NCBI GenBank assembly: GCA_964551305.1
Contig: CAZKBT010000079.1
Location: 1-13,032, forward strand
DNA from: JBAZDC01 sp041654595
Lineage (GTDB): Bacteria; Pseudomonadota; Gammaproteobacteria; Burkholderiales; Burkholderiaceae_B
DNA: 13,032 nucleotides
Direction: 5' to 3'
Shown here: positions 6,691 through 13,032 of the stretch, piece by piece
How positions within the stretch are numbered: position 1 is the stretch's first letter
Layout of the letters: each line of letters starts with the position of its first letter
Notes under the pieces: generated by a model
Told to the model about the DNA's origin: nothing
The model's input: only the letters and a program-made list of their open reading frames with translations
The model's database searches: none
Program-made: the position numbers and the translations under genes

Positions 6691-7194
6691 ATGAGACGGC
6701 GAGACTTTATAGGGGGAGCCGCATTGGCGGCGGCATGGACCGTGCCGGCGGCCATTCCCTGGGCGCGCGCCTTGGCGGCCTCCGCCCATCCCTTTTATCA
6801 AATGTCCTATTCCGGGCTGGACGACAAGCCCGTGGCGCTGTCCCAGTTCCTGGGCAAGCCGTTGGCGGTGAATTTCTGGGCGACCTGGTGCGCGCCCTGC
6901 GTCAAGGAAATGCCGGACCTGGATGCCTTGCAGAAGGCGCATCCCTACGTCCGGATCATCGGCGTTGCGGTCGATACCGAGAAAAATGTAAACAAATTCA
7001 TTCAAAAGGTACCGGTTTCCTATCCGCTCCTGGTGGCGGGATACGGCGGCATACAGCAGATGAAAGAATTGGGCAACGCCAAGGGCGGCTTGCCGTATAC
7101 AGTCGTGTTCAATGGCCGCGGGGAATTGACCCATCGGATGCTGGGCCAGATCGACCCTGAAAAGTTCGGCGCCATCCTGGGCGATCTGGCTTAG
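6691..7194 (+). CDS. TlpA-like thiol:disulfide oxidoreductase with Tat-type signal
   Basis: 167 residues. The N-terminus MRRRDFIGGAALAAA carries a twin-arginine motif before a moderately hydrophobic stretch ending near ARALAA, so export by the Tat pathway to the periplasm is likely. The thioredoxin-like domain (about 40-165) contains NFWATWCAPC with redox cysteines 67 and 70, and the cis-proline in GGLPYTVV (Pro135). The domain lacks the extras of DsbA or DsbC. The WCAPC signature is that of the TlpA/ResA/DsbE reductant group, which keeps target cysteines reduced, for example in cytochrome c maturation. The partner is not evident because no cytochrome genes are nearby. The ribosome-binding site before ATG 6691 is weak, and a TATTAT at 6652-6657 could be part of its promoter. 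Confidence 0.88.
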   Translation: MRRRDFIGGAALAAAWTVPAAIPWARALAASAHPFYQMSYSGLDDKPVALSQFLGKPLAVNFWATWCAPCVKEMPDLDALQKAHPYVRIIGVAVDTEKNVNKFIQKVPVSYPLLVAGYGGIQQMKELGNAKGGLPYTVVFNGRGELTHRMLGQIDPEKFGAILGDLA

Positions 7195-7293
7195 CCAAGG
7201 GGCCGATGGCCTACCTGCAAGTTCCAGCGATTAATGGACAAATACGCCGTTTTAGCGTAAAAAGGCGATCTAACTACCTGAAAAATCCCGCTA

Positions 7294-7728
7294 ATGGCGA
7301 AACACATCCTGGTCTTGCATGGTCCGAACTTGAACCTGCTCGGTACGCGCGAGCCTGATATCTATGGACGGCAAACACTGGCCGACATAGACCGGAATTT
7401 GCAACGATTGGCTGAACAGCAAGGCGCCGTTTGCACGACATTTCAAAGCAATCACGAAGGCGCCCTGGTGGATCGCATACACCAGTCGCATCAGGATGGA
7501 ACGGATTTCATTGTCATCAACGCCGGCGCCTACACGCATACCAGCATCGCCCTGCGTGACGCACTGGCCGGTGTGGGCATCCCTTTTCTGGAAGTGCATT
7601 TGTCCAATGTCCACAAGCGCGAGCCTTTCCGCCATCGTTCTTATTTGTCGGATGCGGCGCAAGGGGTGATCGTGGGCTTGGGGGCATACGGCTACGAAGC
7701 CGCCGTGCGCTACGCGTTATCGAATTAA
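7294..7728 (+). CDS. aroQ: 3-dehydroquinate dehydratase, type II
   Basis: Third step of the shikimate pathway: dehydration of 3-dehydroquinate to 3-dehydroshikimate in the cytoplasm. 144 residues, typical for the dodecameric type II enzyme. Family motifs are all present: LHGPNLNLLGTREPDIYG (8-25) with Arg19 and catalytic Tyr24, QSNHEG (51-56), INAGAYTHTSIALRDAL (75-91), and EVHLSNVHKREPFRHRSY (100-117) with catalytic His102. Start ATG 7294 gives the canonical MAKHILVLHGPN N-terminus, but no Shine-Dalgarno is visible in AATCCCGCTA just upstream, so translation initiation may be inefficient or leaderless. It is 99 bp after the TlpA-like gene and precedes accB, an order I associate with beta- and gamma-proteobacteria. 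Confidence 0.97.
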   Translation: MAKHILVLHGPNLNLLGTREPDIYGRQTLADIDRNLQRLAEQQGAVCTTFQSNHEGALVDRIHQSHQDGTDFIVINAGAYTHTSIALRDALAGVGIPFLEVHLSNVHKREPFRHRSYLSDAAQGVIVGLGAYGYEAAVRYALSN

Positions 7729-7742
7729 GCATATACAGTAAG

Positions 7743-7771
7743 ATCTTTTTAATCTTTTTAATCTTTTAATC
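7743..7771. repeat. 9-bp tandem repeat in the accB leader
   Basis: ATCTTTTTA is repeated in tandem about three times (7743-7771), the last copy being one T shorter. It lies between the aroQ stop and accB in a very AT-rich patch. On the plus strand it has T-runs without a preceding stem, so it is not a clear terminator. Such a tract could change length by slippage and alter promoter geometry or leader structure, but that is inference. Confidence 0.6.
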
Positions 7772-7839
7772 ATGAAAGCACGTTGCTCGCGCCGAGTGTC
7801 CACATCCAAGGGGTGGCAAACGTGTTTATGGGAAGTGGT

Positions 7840-8289
7840 ATGGACCTCAGAAAACTGAAAACATTGATCGATCTCGTGGCCGATTCGGGCATCGCCGAAC
7901 TGGAAATCACCGAGGGCGAAGGCAAGGTCAGAATCGTCAAGTTCTCGCAAGCCGCGCAGTCGGTGGCCCCCGTCCAGGCGGTGGCGGCGGCTCCGGTGGA
8001 AGCCGCGCCTGTGCCGGCCGCCCCCGCGGCGCCCGCCGCGCCGCCGGAACCCGTCGGCCATACGGTCAAGGCGCCCATGGTGGGCACGTTTTATCGCTCG
8101 CCCAATCCGGGCGCATCGCCGTTCGTCGAAGTCGGACAGGCGGTCAAGGAAGGCGAGCCGTTGTGCATCATCGAGGCCATGAAGCTGCTCAACGAAATCG
8201 AAGCCGACAAGGCGGGCGTGATCAAGGAAATCCTGGTCGAAAACGGCGAACCGGTCGAGTATGGTCAACCTTTGTTCATCATCGGCTAA
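7840..8289 (+). CDS. accB: Biotin carboxyl carrier protein of acetyl-CoA carboxylase
   Basis: Carries the biotin that shuttles CO2 from biotin carboxylase to the carboxyltransferase in the first step of fatty-acid synthesis. 149 residues from ATG 7840. The N-terminal part MDLRKLKTLIDLVADSGI is the usual family start, and an upstream extension of the frame to 7783 is rejected because GGGAAG sits 5 bases before ATG 7840. An Ala/Pro-rich linker (about 39-72) is followed by the biotinyl domain (about 75-149) with the EAMKLLNEI motif; Lys115 is the biotinylated residue. accC follows after 6 bp, so the two subunits are certainly co-transcribed. In E. coli the accBC operon is autoregulated by AccB; nothing here shows whether that holds. 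Confidence 0.97.
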   Translation: MDLRKLKTLIDLVADSGIAELEITEGEGKVRIVKFSQAAQSVAPVQAVAAAPVEAAPVPAAPAAPAAPPEPVGHTVKAPMVGTFYRSPNPGASPFVEVGQAVKEGEPLCIIEAMKLLNEIEADKAGVIKEILVENGEPVEYGQPLFIIG

Positions 8290-8295
8290 GCCATC

Positions 8296-9645
8296 ATGTT
8301 CGAGAAAATCCTGATCGCCAATCGTGGCGAAATCGCCTTGCGCATACAGCGCGCCTGCCGCGAGCTGGGCATCAAGACGGTGGTCGTGCATTCCGAGGCG
8401 GATCGTGAAGCCAAATACGTTCGCTTGGCCGATGAATCCGTATGCATCGGACCCGCGCCGGCCCGCGACAGTTATCTGAACATGCCCGCCTTGATTTCCG
8501 CGGCGGAAGTCACCGATGCCGAGGCCATACACCCCGGTTACGGCTTCCTGGCCGAAAATGCGGATTTTGCCGAGCGCGTCGAGAAAAGCGGCTTTGTCTT
8601 CATCGGTCCGCGTCCCGAAACCATTCGGCAGATGGGCGACAAAGTCAGCGCCAAGCACGCCATGATCGAGGCGGGGGTGCCCGTCGTTCCTGGCTCAGAC
8701 GGCGCCTTGCCCGAAGATCCGCAGGAGATCCTGCGCATCGCCCGCGACGTGGGCTATCCGGTCATCATCAAGGCCGCGGGCGGCGGCGGCGGGCGCGGCA
8801 TGCGTGTCGTCTATACCGAAGCCGCATTATTGAATGCCGTGACGCTGACGCGTTCCGAGGCGGGCGCCGCATTCAATAACCCCGAAGTCTATATGGAAAA
8901 GTTCCTGGAGAACCCACGCCATATCGAGATTCAGGTTCTGGCCGATGGTGGGCGCAACGCGGTATGGCTGGGCGAGCGCGACTGCTCCATGCAGCGCCGT
9001 CACCAGAAAGTCATCGAAGAAGCCCCCGCGCCGGGCATCGCCCGTCGACTGGTCGAGCGCATCGGCGAGCGCTGCGCGGAGGCGTGCCGCAAGATGGGCT
9101 ACCGCGGCGCGGGCACGTTCGAATTCCTGTATGAAAACGGCGAGTTCTTTTTCATCGAAATGAATACCCGGATTCAAGTCGAGCATACCGTGACCGAAAT
9201 GATAACGGGACTGGATCTGGTGCAGCAGCAGATCCTGATCGCCGCCGGTGAAAAATTCACCTTGCGTCAACGCGACGTTGAATTTCGTGGCCATGCCCTC
9301 GAATGCCGCATCAACGCCGAAGACCCGTTCACGTTCATGCCCAGCCCGGGCAGGATCACGAACTGGCATGCGCCGGGCGGACCCGGCGTGCGCATGGATT
9401 CGCATGTGTTCAGCGGCTATATGGTGCCGCCGAACTACGATTCGATGATCGCCAAGCTCATTACGTATGGCGATACGCGCCAGCAGGCCATCGCGCGCAT
9501 GCAGATCGCGCTGTCCGAAATGGCGGTCGAGGGCGTATCCACCAATGTACCTTTGCATCGCGAGCTGATGCAGGATGCGCGCTTCGTCGAAGGCGGCACC
9601 AGTATCCATTATCTGGAGCAGAAACTGTCGCAGCGTCCCTCCTGA
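8296..9645 (+). CDS. accC: Biotin carboxylase subunit of acetyl-CoA carboxylase
   Basis: ATP-dependent carboxylation of biotin on AccB, using bicarbonate. 449 residues, as in E. coli AccC. The N-terminal domain begins MFEKILIANRGEIALRI. The substrate-binding motif EAIHPGYGFLAENADFA is at 76-92. The ATP-grasp glycine loop is KAAGGGGGRGMRVV (159-172). The metal- and nucleotide-binding segment FIEMNTRIQVEHTVTE is at 286-301, with catalytic Arg292 in NTRIQVEH. The C-terminal domain runs to the end and is complete. It starts 6 bp after accB with no strong Shine-Dalgarno of its own, suggesting translational coupling. A terminator-like hairpin follows 59 bp after the stop. Confidence 0.98.
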   Translation: MFEKILIANRGEIALRIQRACRELGIKTVVVHSEADREAKYVRLADESVCIGPAPARDSYLNMPALISAAEVTDAEAIHPGYGFLAENADFAERVEKSGFVFIGPRPETIRQMGDKVSAKHAMIEAGVPVVPGSDGALPEDPQEILRIARDVGYPVIIKAAGGGGGRGMRVVYTEAALLNAVTLTRSEAGAAFNNPEVYMEKFLENPRHIEIQVLADGGRNAVWLGERDCSMQRRHQKVIEEAPAPGIARRLVERIGERCAEACRKMGYRGAGTFEFLYENGEFFFIEMNTRIQVEHTVTEMITGLDLVQQQILIAAGEKFTLRQRDVEFRGHALECRINAEDPFTFMPSPGRITNWHAPGGPGVRMDSHVFSGYMVPPNYDSMIAKLITYGDTRQQAIARMQIALSEMAVEGVSTNVPLHRELMQDARFVEGGTSIHYLEQKLSQRPS

Positions 9646-9704
9646 CGTCGGGCCGCCGATGAAAGGAAGCTGCGGCCGCGCGGCTGGAGCGGCTCGTTCC
9701 GAAC

Positions 9705-9725
9705 ACGGGGGCGTCGCCCCTGTTT
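9705..9725 (+). terminator. Hairpin between accC and prmA, likely terminator or attenuator
   Basis: An 8-bp stem (9705-9712 with 9716-9723: ACGGGGGC against GCCCCTGT, including one G-T pair) closes a 3-nt loop and is followed by TTTC. The stem is very GC-rich but the T-run is short, so termination may be partial. It separates the accBC pair from prmA, which has its own ribosome-binding site 20 bp downstream. Confidence 0.55.
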
Positions 9726-9744
9726 CACTATGAAAAGGTAGATC

Positions 9745-10665
9745 ATGCGCGAACTCGTGTTGCTATGCCCGGAAGCGCAGGCCGAGGCTTTGTCCGATGC
9801 CATGCTGGAGGCGGGCGTATTGTCCGTCTCGGTCGAGGATGCGGACGGCGATACGGCCGAGGAAAAGCCGTTGTTCGGCGAGCCCGGACTGGAGCCCGAC
9901 ATCCTGGCTTGGAATCGCAATCGCGTGGTCGCGTTATTGCCTGACGGGCTGGATCCGGAGCAATTGCTGGCGCAATTGCGCGAGGCGGGCGTCGGCGAGT
10001 ATGGCAAGGGACAATGGCAGTTGCGGGACGTGCCGGATGCCGATTGGGTCCGGTTGACGCAATCGCAATTCGGGCCGATACAGGTCGGAGAACGCATCCT
10101 GATCGTACCGAGCTGGCACCGCGACGGCGCCGCTGCCGCCGCTCAAGCGCGCGTGGCCGGAGGCCATGTACGGATCGAGCTGGATCCCGGCCTGGCCTTT
10201 GGCACGGGCAGCCATCCGACCACGCACTTATGCCTGGCCTGGTTGGCCGAGCACGTGCAGGGCGGGGAGTCGGTGCTGGATTACGGCTGCGGCTCGGGCA
10301 TTTTGGCGATCGCGGCCAAGAAGTTGGGCGCGGACAGGGTGCTGGCGGTGGACATCGACGAGCAGGCCGTCCAGGCGACACGCTACAACGCCCAGGAAAA
10401 CGGCGTCCACGTGCTGGCCATGCTGCCCGACGGCCTGGCCGACGGCTGCGCCGACATCGTCGTGGCCAACATTCTGTCCAATCCCCTCAAGGTCCTTGCG
10501 CCCATGCTGGCAAATCGCGTCGCGCCGGGCGGCCGGCTCTCGTTGTCCGGCGTGCTCGAGCGCCAGGCCGAAGACGTCGCGCAGGCGTATGCGCCGTGGA
10601 TCGATCTCGACGTATGGCGGGATCGCGACGGGTGGGTTTGTCTGCATGGCCGGCGCAAGCGATAA
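9745..10665 (+). CDS. prmA: Ribosomal protein L11 methyltransferase
   Basis: S-adenosylmethionine-dependent methyltransferase that modifies lysines and the N-terminus of ribosomal protein L11. 306 residues, about the E. coli PrmA length. The N-terminal substrate-recognition domain covers about 1-100. The linker and catalytic domain follow, with DPGLAFGTGSHPTTHLCL (147-164), the SAM-binding motif VLDYGCGSGILAIAAKKLGA (177-196), VDID (202-205) and VVANILSNPLKVLAP (239-253), which matches the family's ANI motif. No signal peptide is seen. The start at ATG 9745 has AAGG 6-7 bases upstream. The DUF3426 gene begins 35 bp after the stop, an arrangement I associate with beta-proteobacteria. Confidence 0.96.
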   Translation: MRELVLLCPEAQAEALSDAMLEAGVLSVSVEDADGDTAEEKPLFGEPGLEPDILAWNRNRVVALLPDGLDPEQLLAQLREAGVGEYGKGQWQLRDVPDADWVRLTQSQFGPIQVGERILIVPSWHRDGAAAAAQARVAGGHVRIELDPGLAFGTGSHPTTHLCLAWLAEHVQGGESVLDYGCGSGILAIAAKKLGADRVLAVDIDEQAVQATRYNAQENGVHVLAMLPDGLADGCADIVVANILSNPLKVLAPMLANRVAPGGRLSLSGVLERQAEDVAQAYAPWIDLDVWRDRDGWVCLHGRRKR

Positions 10666-10700
10666 TCGTAACGGCCGCTAACCAGGGAGATGGTGCATTC

Positions 10701-11762
10701 ATGGACTTGATGACCCGTTGCCCGCATTGTGCGCATACTTTCGAGGTCAGCCTTGCGCAGCTGCAATTGCGCAAGGGCTTCGTGCGTTGCGCGCGTTGTT
10801 CACATATATTCGATGGCTACGAGGCGGTGGTGCCCGAAGAGGACGCGCCCGCTGCCGCGCCGAACGATGAACCCGCGCCGGAGGCCGGAGTCGCGGCGCC
10901 CCCCGAAGAGCCGATATTGCCCAGCGTAGTGCGTCACCGGATATCGGATGCGCGGGCCGGGACGGAGCCGGGCGGCGATTTCACGGTGTCGTTGCCAGCC
11001 GGCAATGCTTCCTTGTCTCCCGAGCCGCGGTTTTCGCTGCGCGAGCGCGATGCCTTCCACGAGGCGGGAAGAGAGCACTTCGTTTTTGGCCGCGCCGAGG
11101 ATGACGATGCCGAGCAGGATGACGGCGAATCCGAGCTCGGAGACGATACGCGCGAGGATCGGGACGAGCGAGCGCTGTATCTCGAGCCGAGGGCGGACTC
11201 GGGACGTCGCGCGCGCGCGCCCGCCTTTCTGGACGAAAAGATCGGCTTTTCGCGACGTTTGATGCGAGTGGTATGGCGCATCCTTGCCGTGATGGCCATC
11301 CTGTGCGCCTTGCTGCTTCTGGTGTATGTCTATCGGGTGCAGATCGCCAATTCGGCGCCGGTGCTTCGTCCCGTGCTGGAGAAGGCATGCTCGACGCTGA
11401 AGTGCCGCATTCCCTTCGCCCGGCAGATCGATCAGGTTCAGATCACCCGCTCCTCGCTCAAGGCCGGCGCCGCCGTGGCGGGCGAAGCGGCCGGACCCGG
11501 GCAAGAGCCGGGAACCTTGATTTTGGAAGTCAGCTTGCGCAACAGCTATGATCGGCCGCAGGAATGGCCGGTCCTGATGCTGGATCTGACCGATTTTTCA
11601 GGCGCCACGGTGGTTAGGCGCGAACTGCCGCCCGATGCGTATTTGTCGCCCGATGTGGCGCAACAGCCTTTTGCCGCATCCAGCGAAGTGCTGGTGCGCC
11701 TGCCGATCATTCCCAAGAATGTGAACGTCAACGGCTATAAATTGAGCAAGTATTTTCCTTGA
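10701..11762 (+). CDS. Zinc-ribbon (MJ0042-type) and DUF3426 membrane protein
   Basis: 353 residues from ATG 10701; the frame is open far upstream but that stretch is a shadow of prmA. The N-terminal zinc ribbon MDLMTRCPHCAHTFEV...VRCARC has Cys7, Cys10, Cys30 and Cys33 as ligands. A long acidic low-complexity stretch (about 43-165, with DDDAEQDDGESELGDD at 134-149) leads to one membrane helix (about 191-212, ILAVMAILCALLLLVYVY). The C-terminal DUF3426 domain (about 215-353) would therefore lie in the periplasm. The family is common in beta- and gamma-proteobacteria and usually sits beside prmA, but no function is established. A second in-frame ATG at 10710 (MTRCPHC) could be the true start. 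The GGGAGA upstream is about 10 bases from ATG 10701, so the choice is unsure by three residues. Confidence 0.88.
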   Translation: MDLMTRCPHCAHTFEVSLAQLQLRKGFVRCARCSHIFDGYEAVVPEEDAPAAAPNDEPAPEAGVAAPPEEPILPSVVRHRISDARAGTEPGGDFTVSLPAGNASLSPEPRFSLRERDAFHEAGREHFVFGRAEDDDAEQDDGESELGDDTREDRDERALYLEPRADSGRRARAPAFLDEKIGFSRRLMRVVWRILAVMAILCALLLLVYVYRVQIANSAPVLRPVLEKACSTLKCRIPFARQIDQVQITRSSLKAGAAVAGEAAGPGQEPGTLILEVSLRNSYDRPQEWPVLMLDLTDFSGATVVRRELPPDAYLSPDVAQQPFAASSEVLVRLPIIPKNVNVNGYKLSKYFP

Positions 11763-11773
11763 GGCCAGTCTAA

Positions 11774-12715
11774 ATGTCAGAGAAAGTGTTGATTTGTGGT
11801 TCCATCGCGTTTGATACGATCGCCGTATTCGAAGGCCATTTCAAGGATCATATACTTGCCGACAGCATCCATGCGTTGAGCGTCTCGTTTTTCGTTCCTT
11901 CGCTGCGCAAGGAATATGGAGGCTGCGCCGGCAATATCGCCTATAACCTGAAGCTGCTGAACGGGCAGCCGGTGCCGGTGGGCGCCGTCGGCAGCGATGC
12001 GCAGGATTATCTGGACTATATGGAAATGCAGGGCATCGACATCAGCCGGGTAATGGTGTTGCCGGATATGTATACCCCGCAATGCTTCATCACGACCGAT
12101 CTGGACAACAACCAGATCGCTTCGTTCCATCCGGGCGCGATGCTGCGTTCGGCCGAGAACGACATCAGCGGCGTCGACGCGTCGTGGGCCATCGTGGCGC
12201 CCGACTCGAAGGACGGCATGTTCGCGCATGCCCGGCGCCTGCACGCGGACGGCACGCCCTTCGTATTCGATCTGGGACAGGCCATGCCCTTGTTCTCGGG
12301 CGACGACATCACGGACATGATGGCGCTGGCCCGCATCATGACCCTGAACGAGTACGAAGCCAGCGTCGTGGAACAGCGCACGAGGCGTTCGATGGCGGAC
12401 ATCGCCCGGGATATGCAAGGGGTCATCGTGTCGCGCGGCGCGCAAAGCACGCTGCTGTATAGTGATGGACAAGTCGCCGAAATCGACAGTATCGCCGTGG
12501 AGCACATCGTCGATCCCACGGGTTGCGGCGATGCGCATCGCGCGGGGTTGTTATATGGCCTTACAAAAGGCTGGCCGCTCATCGATGCCTGCCGTTTGGC
12601 GAATGTGATGGGTAGTTTTAAAATTGCTTCACGAGGCCCTCAGAACCATCAACCGTCGCGCCTCCAAATACAGGATGCCCTGCGCCAACATTACGGCGTG
12701 ACCTTGCTGGACTGA
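11774..12715 (+). CDS. PfkB-family carbohydrate kinase, adenosine-kinase-like
   Basis: 313 residues, the normal length of ribokinase-family enzymes, which phosphorylate sugars or nucleosides with ATP. Motifs: GSIAFDTIAVF at 9-19 (substrate-side start), EYGGCAGNIAYNLKLL at 47-62 (PfkB signature 1 region), and DPTGCGDAHRAGLLYG at 247-262, the signature 2/anion-hole motif with catalytic base Asp253. Compared with the usual GxGDA[FY] form, the residue after Ala is His (255). Absence of a membrane segment fits a cytoplasmic enzyme. The substrate cannot be read with certainty: bacterial adenosine kinases share the DPTGxGDAxRAG form, but other PfkB sugars are possible. It begins 11 bp after the DUF3426 stop with GAGG as ribosome-binding site, so it is probably co-transcribed with prmA and the DUF3426 gene. 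Confidence 0.88.
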   Translation: MSEKVLICGSIAFDTIAVFEGHFKDHILADSIHALSVSFFVPSLRKEYGGCAGNIAYNLKLLNGQPVPVGAVGSDAQDYLDYMEMQGIDISRVMVLPDMYTPQCFITTDLDNNQIASFHPGAMLRSAENDISGVDASWAIVAPDSKDGMFAHARRLHADGTPFVFDLGQAMPLFSGDDITDMMALARIMTLNEYEASVVEQRTRRSMADIARDMQGVIVSRGAQSTLLYSDGQVAEIDSIAVEHIVDPTGCGDAHRAGLLYGLTKGWPLIDACRLANVMGSFKIASRGPQNHQPSRLQIQDALRQHYGVTLLD

Positions 12716-12775
12716 CGGCATAAGGCGTTTCCAGCGATGCGTTCACGGCAGGCATTTTCTCTAAGGAGTACTTCC

Positions 12776-13032
12776 ATGCAAACTCGACACATTACTCGTG
12801 CAAATCCGCGTCGCTGCCTGGCTATCGCCGCAGTGACAGGATCGCTGCTGATCCTGGCCGGGTGCGCACATGACACCGCGTCAAGTTCCGTATATTCGTA
12901 CGGCCAAGCCCAGCGCGAGCAGATCGTACGCCTGGGCACGGTGGAATCGGTTCGCCCCGTGACGATACAGCGCGACAAAACCTCCGGCGTGGGTACCATT
13001 GCGGGCGGCGCGCTGGGGGGCGTGGCAGGCAG
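12776..13032 (+). CDS. SlyB/Pcp-type outer-membrane lipoprotein, partial (C-terminus outside window)
   Basis: ATG 12776 has a strong AAGGAG 7 bases upstream. 85 codons are visible before the right edge. A lipoprotein signal peptide ends in LLILAGC; Cys30 is the lipidated residue. The mature part contains VRLGTVESVRPVTIQ and then a glycine-rich segment (TIAGGALGGVAG) resembling the glycine-zipper 2TM domain of SlyB/PcpA lipoproteins. The role is probably envelope integrity or a structural lipoprotein, by family. It lies 60 bp after the kinase, so it probably has its own start of transcription or is the end of that operon. No clear promoter is seen. Confidence 0.85.
   Translation, partial: MQTRHITRANPRRCLAIAAVTGSLLILAGCAHDTASSSVYSYGQAQREQIVRLGTVESVRPVTIQRDKTSGVGTIAGGALGGVAG

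Noticed and set aside
7244..7259. Small hairpin (ACGC/GCGT) before aroQ
   Set aside because: Only 4-5 bp of stem, followed by an A-run rather than a T-run on the plus strand, so not a terminator.
7783..7839. Upstream extension of accB to 7783
   Set aside because: The conserved AccB N-terminus MDLRKLKTL begins at ATG 7840 with a ribosome-binding site.
7772..7858. 28-codon leader ORF (MKARCSRRV...) overlapping the accB start
   Set aside because: It has no Shine-Dalgarno and no sign of attenuator structure. Probably chance.
10014..10700. Upstream extension of the DUF3426 gene
   Set aside because: It overlaps prmA in another frame. The zinc ribbon starts right at ATG 10701.
11207..11222. Alternating CG tract
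   Set aside because: It encodes an Arg/Ala/Pro linker in the DUF3426 gene in frame, so codon bias explains it.

Overview
The window looks like chromosomal DNA of a beta-proteobacterium. GC content is high, and the AccB, AccC, AroQ, PrmA, Mpl and RNase II sequences resemble Bordetella/Achromobacter-type Burkholderiales (Alcaligenaceae). The genus is an inference from gene content and sequence style, not from a database search.

Left block (about 1-4810, minus strand). The transcription order is mpl (murein tripeptide ligase), yqiA (esterase; its ATG overlaps the mpl stop by 4 bp), an RNase II-family exoribonuclease, and a TonB-type protein that runs off the left edge. Spacings are -4, 52 and 41 bp, which fits one operon of housekeeping genes.

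Centre (4811-6690). This is the accessory-looking part: a 444-bp intergenic region between divergent genes, followed by a GDA1/CD39-family nucleoside phosphatase (apyrase). The intergenic region holds a 43-bp imperfect inverted repeat, a small ORF with a good ribosome-binding site, a pair of 10-bp direct repeats at 21-bp pitch, and a GTCAAA/TTTGAC palindrome. The apyrase keeps all its conserved regions, but its lipoprotein-type signal peptide lies in a different reading frame from the mature protein. As read, the gene is broken by a 1-bp shift at about 5360-5400, or the sequence has an error there.

Right block (6691-13032, plus strand). A Tat-type secreted TlpA-like thioredoxin is followed by aroQ, accB-accC, prmA, a zinc-ribbon/DUF3426 membrane protein, a PfkB-family (adenosine-kinase-like) sugar kinase, and the start of a SlyB/Pcp-type outer-membrane lipoprotein cut by the right edge. 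accB and accC are 6 bp apart. A terminator-like hairpin separates accC from prmA. A 9-bp tandem repeat (AATCTTTTT type) sits in the accB leader.

Most of the window is conserved housekeeping sequence. The one real oddity is the eukaryote-like ecto-apyrase lipoprotein gene with its frameshift and its repeat-rich upstream region. I see no CRISPR array, rRNA, tRNA, insertion sequence or prophage.
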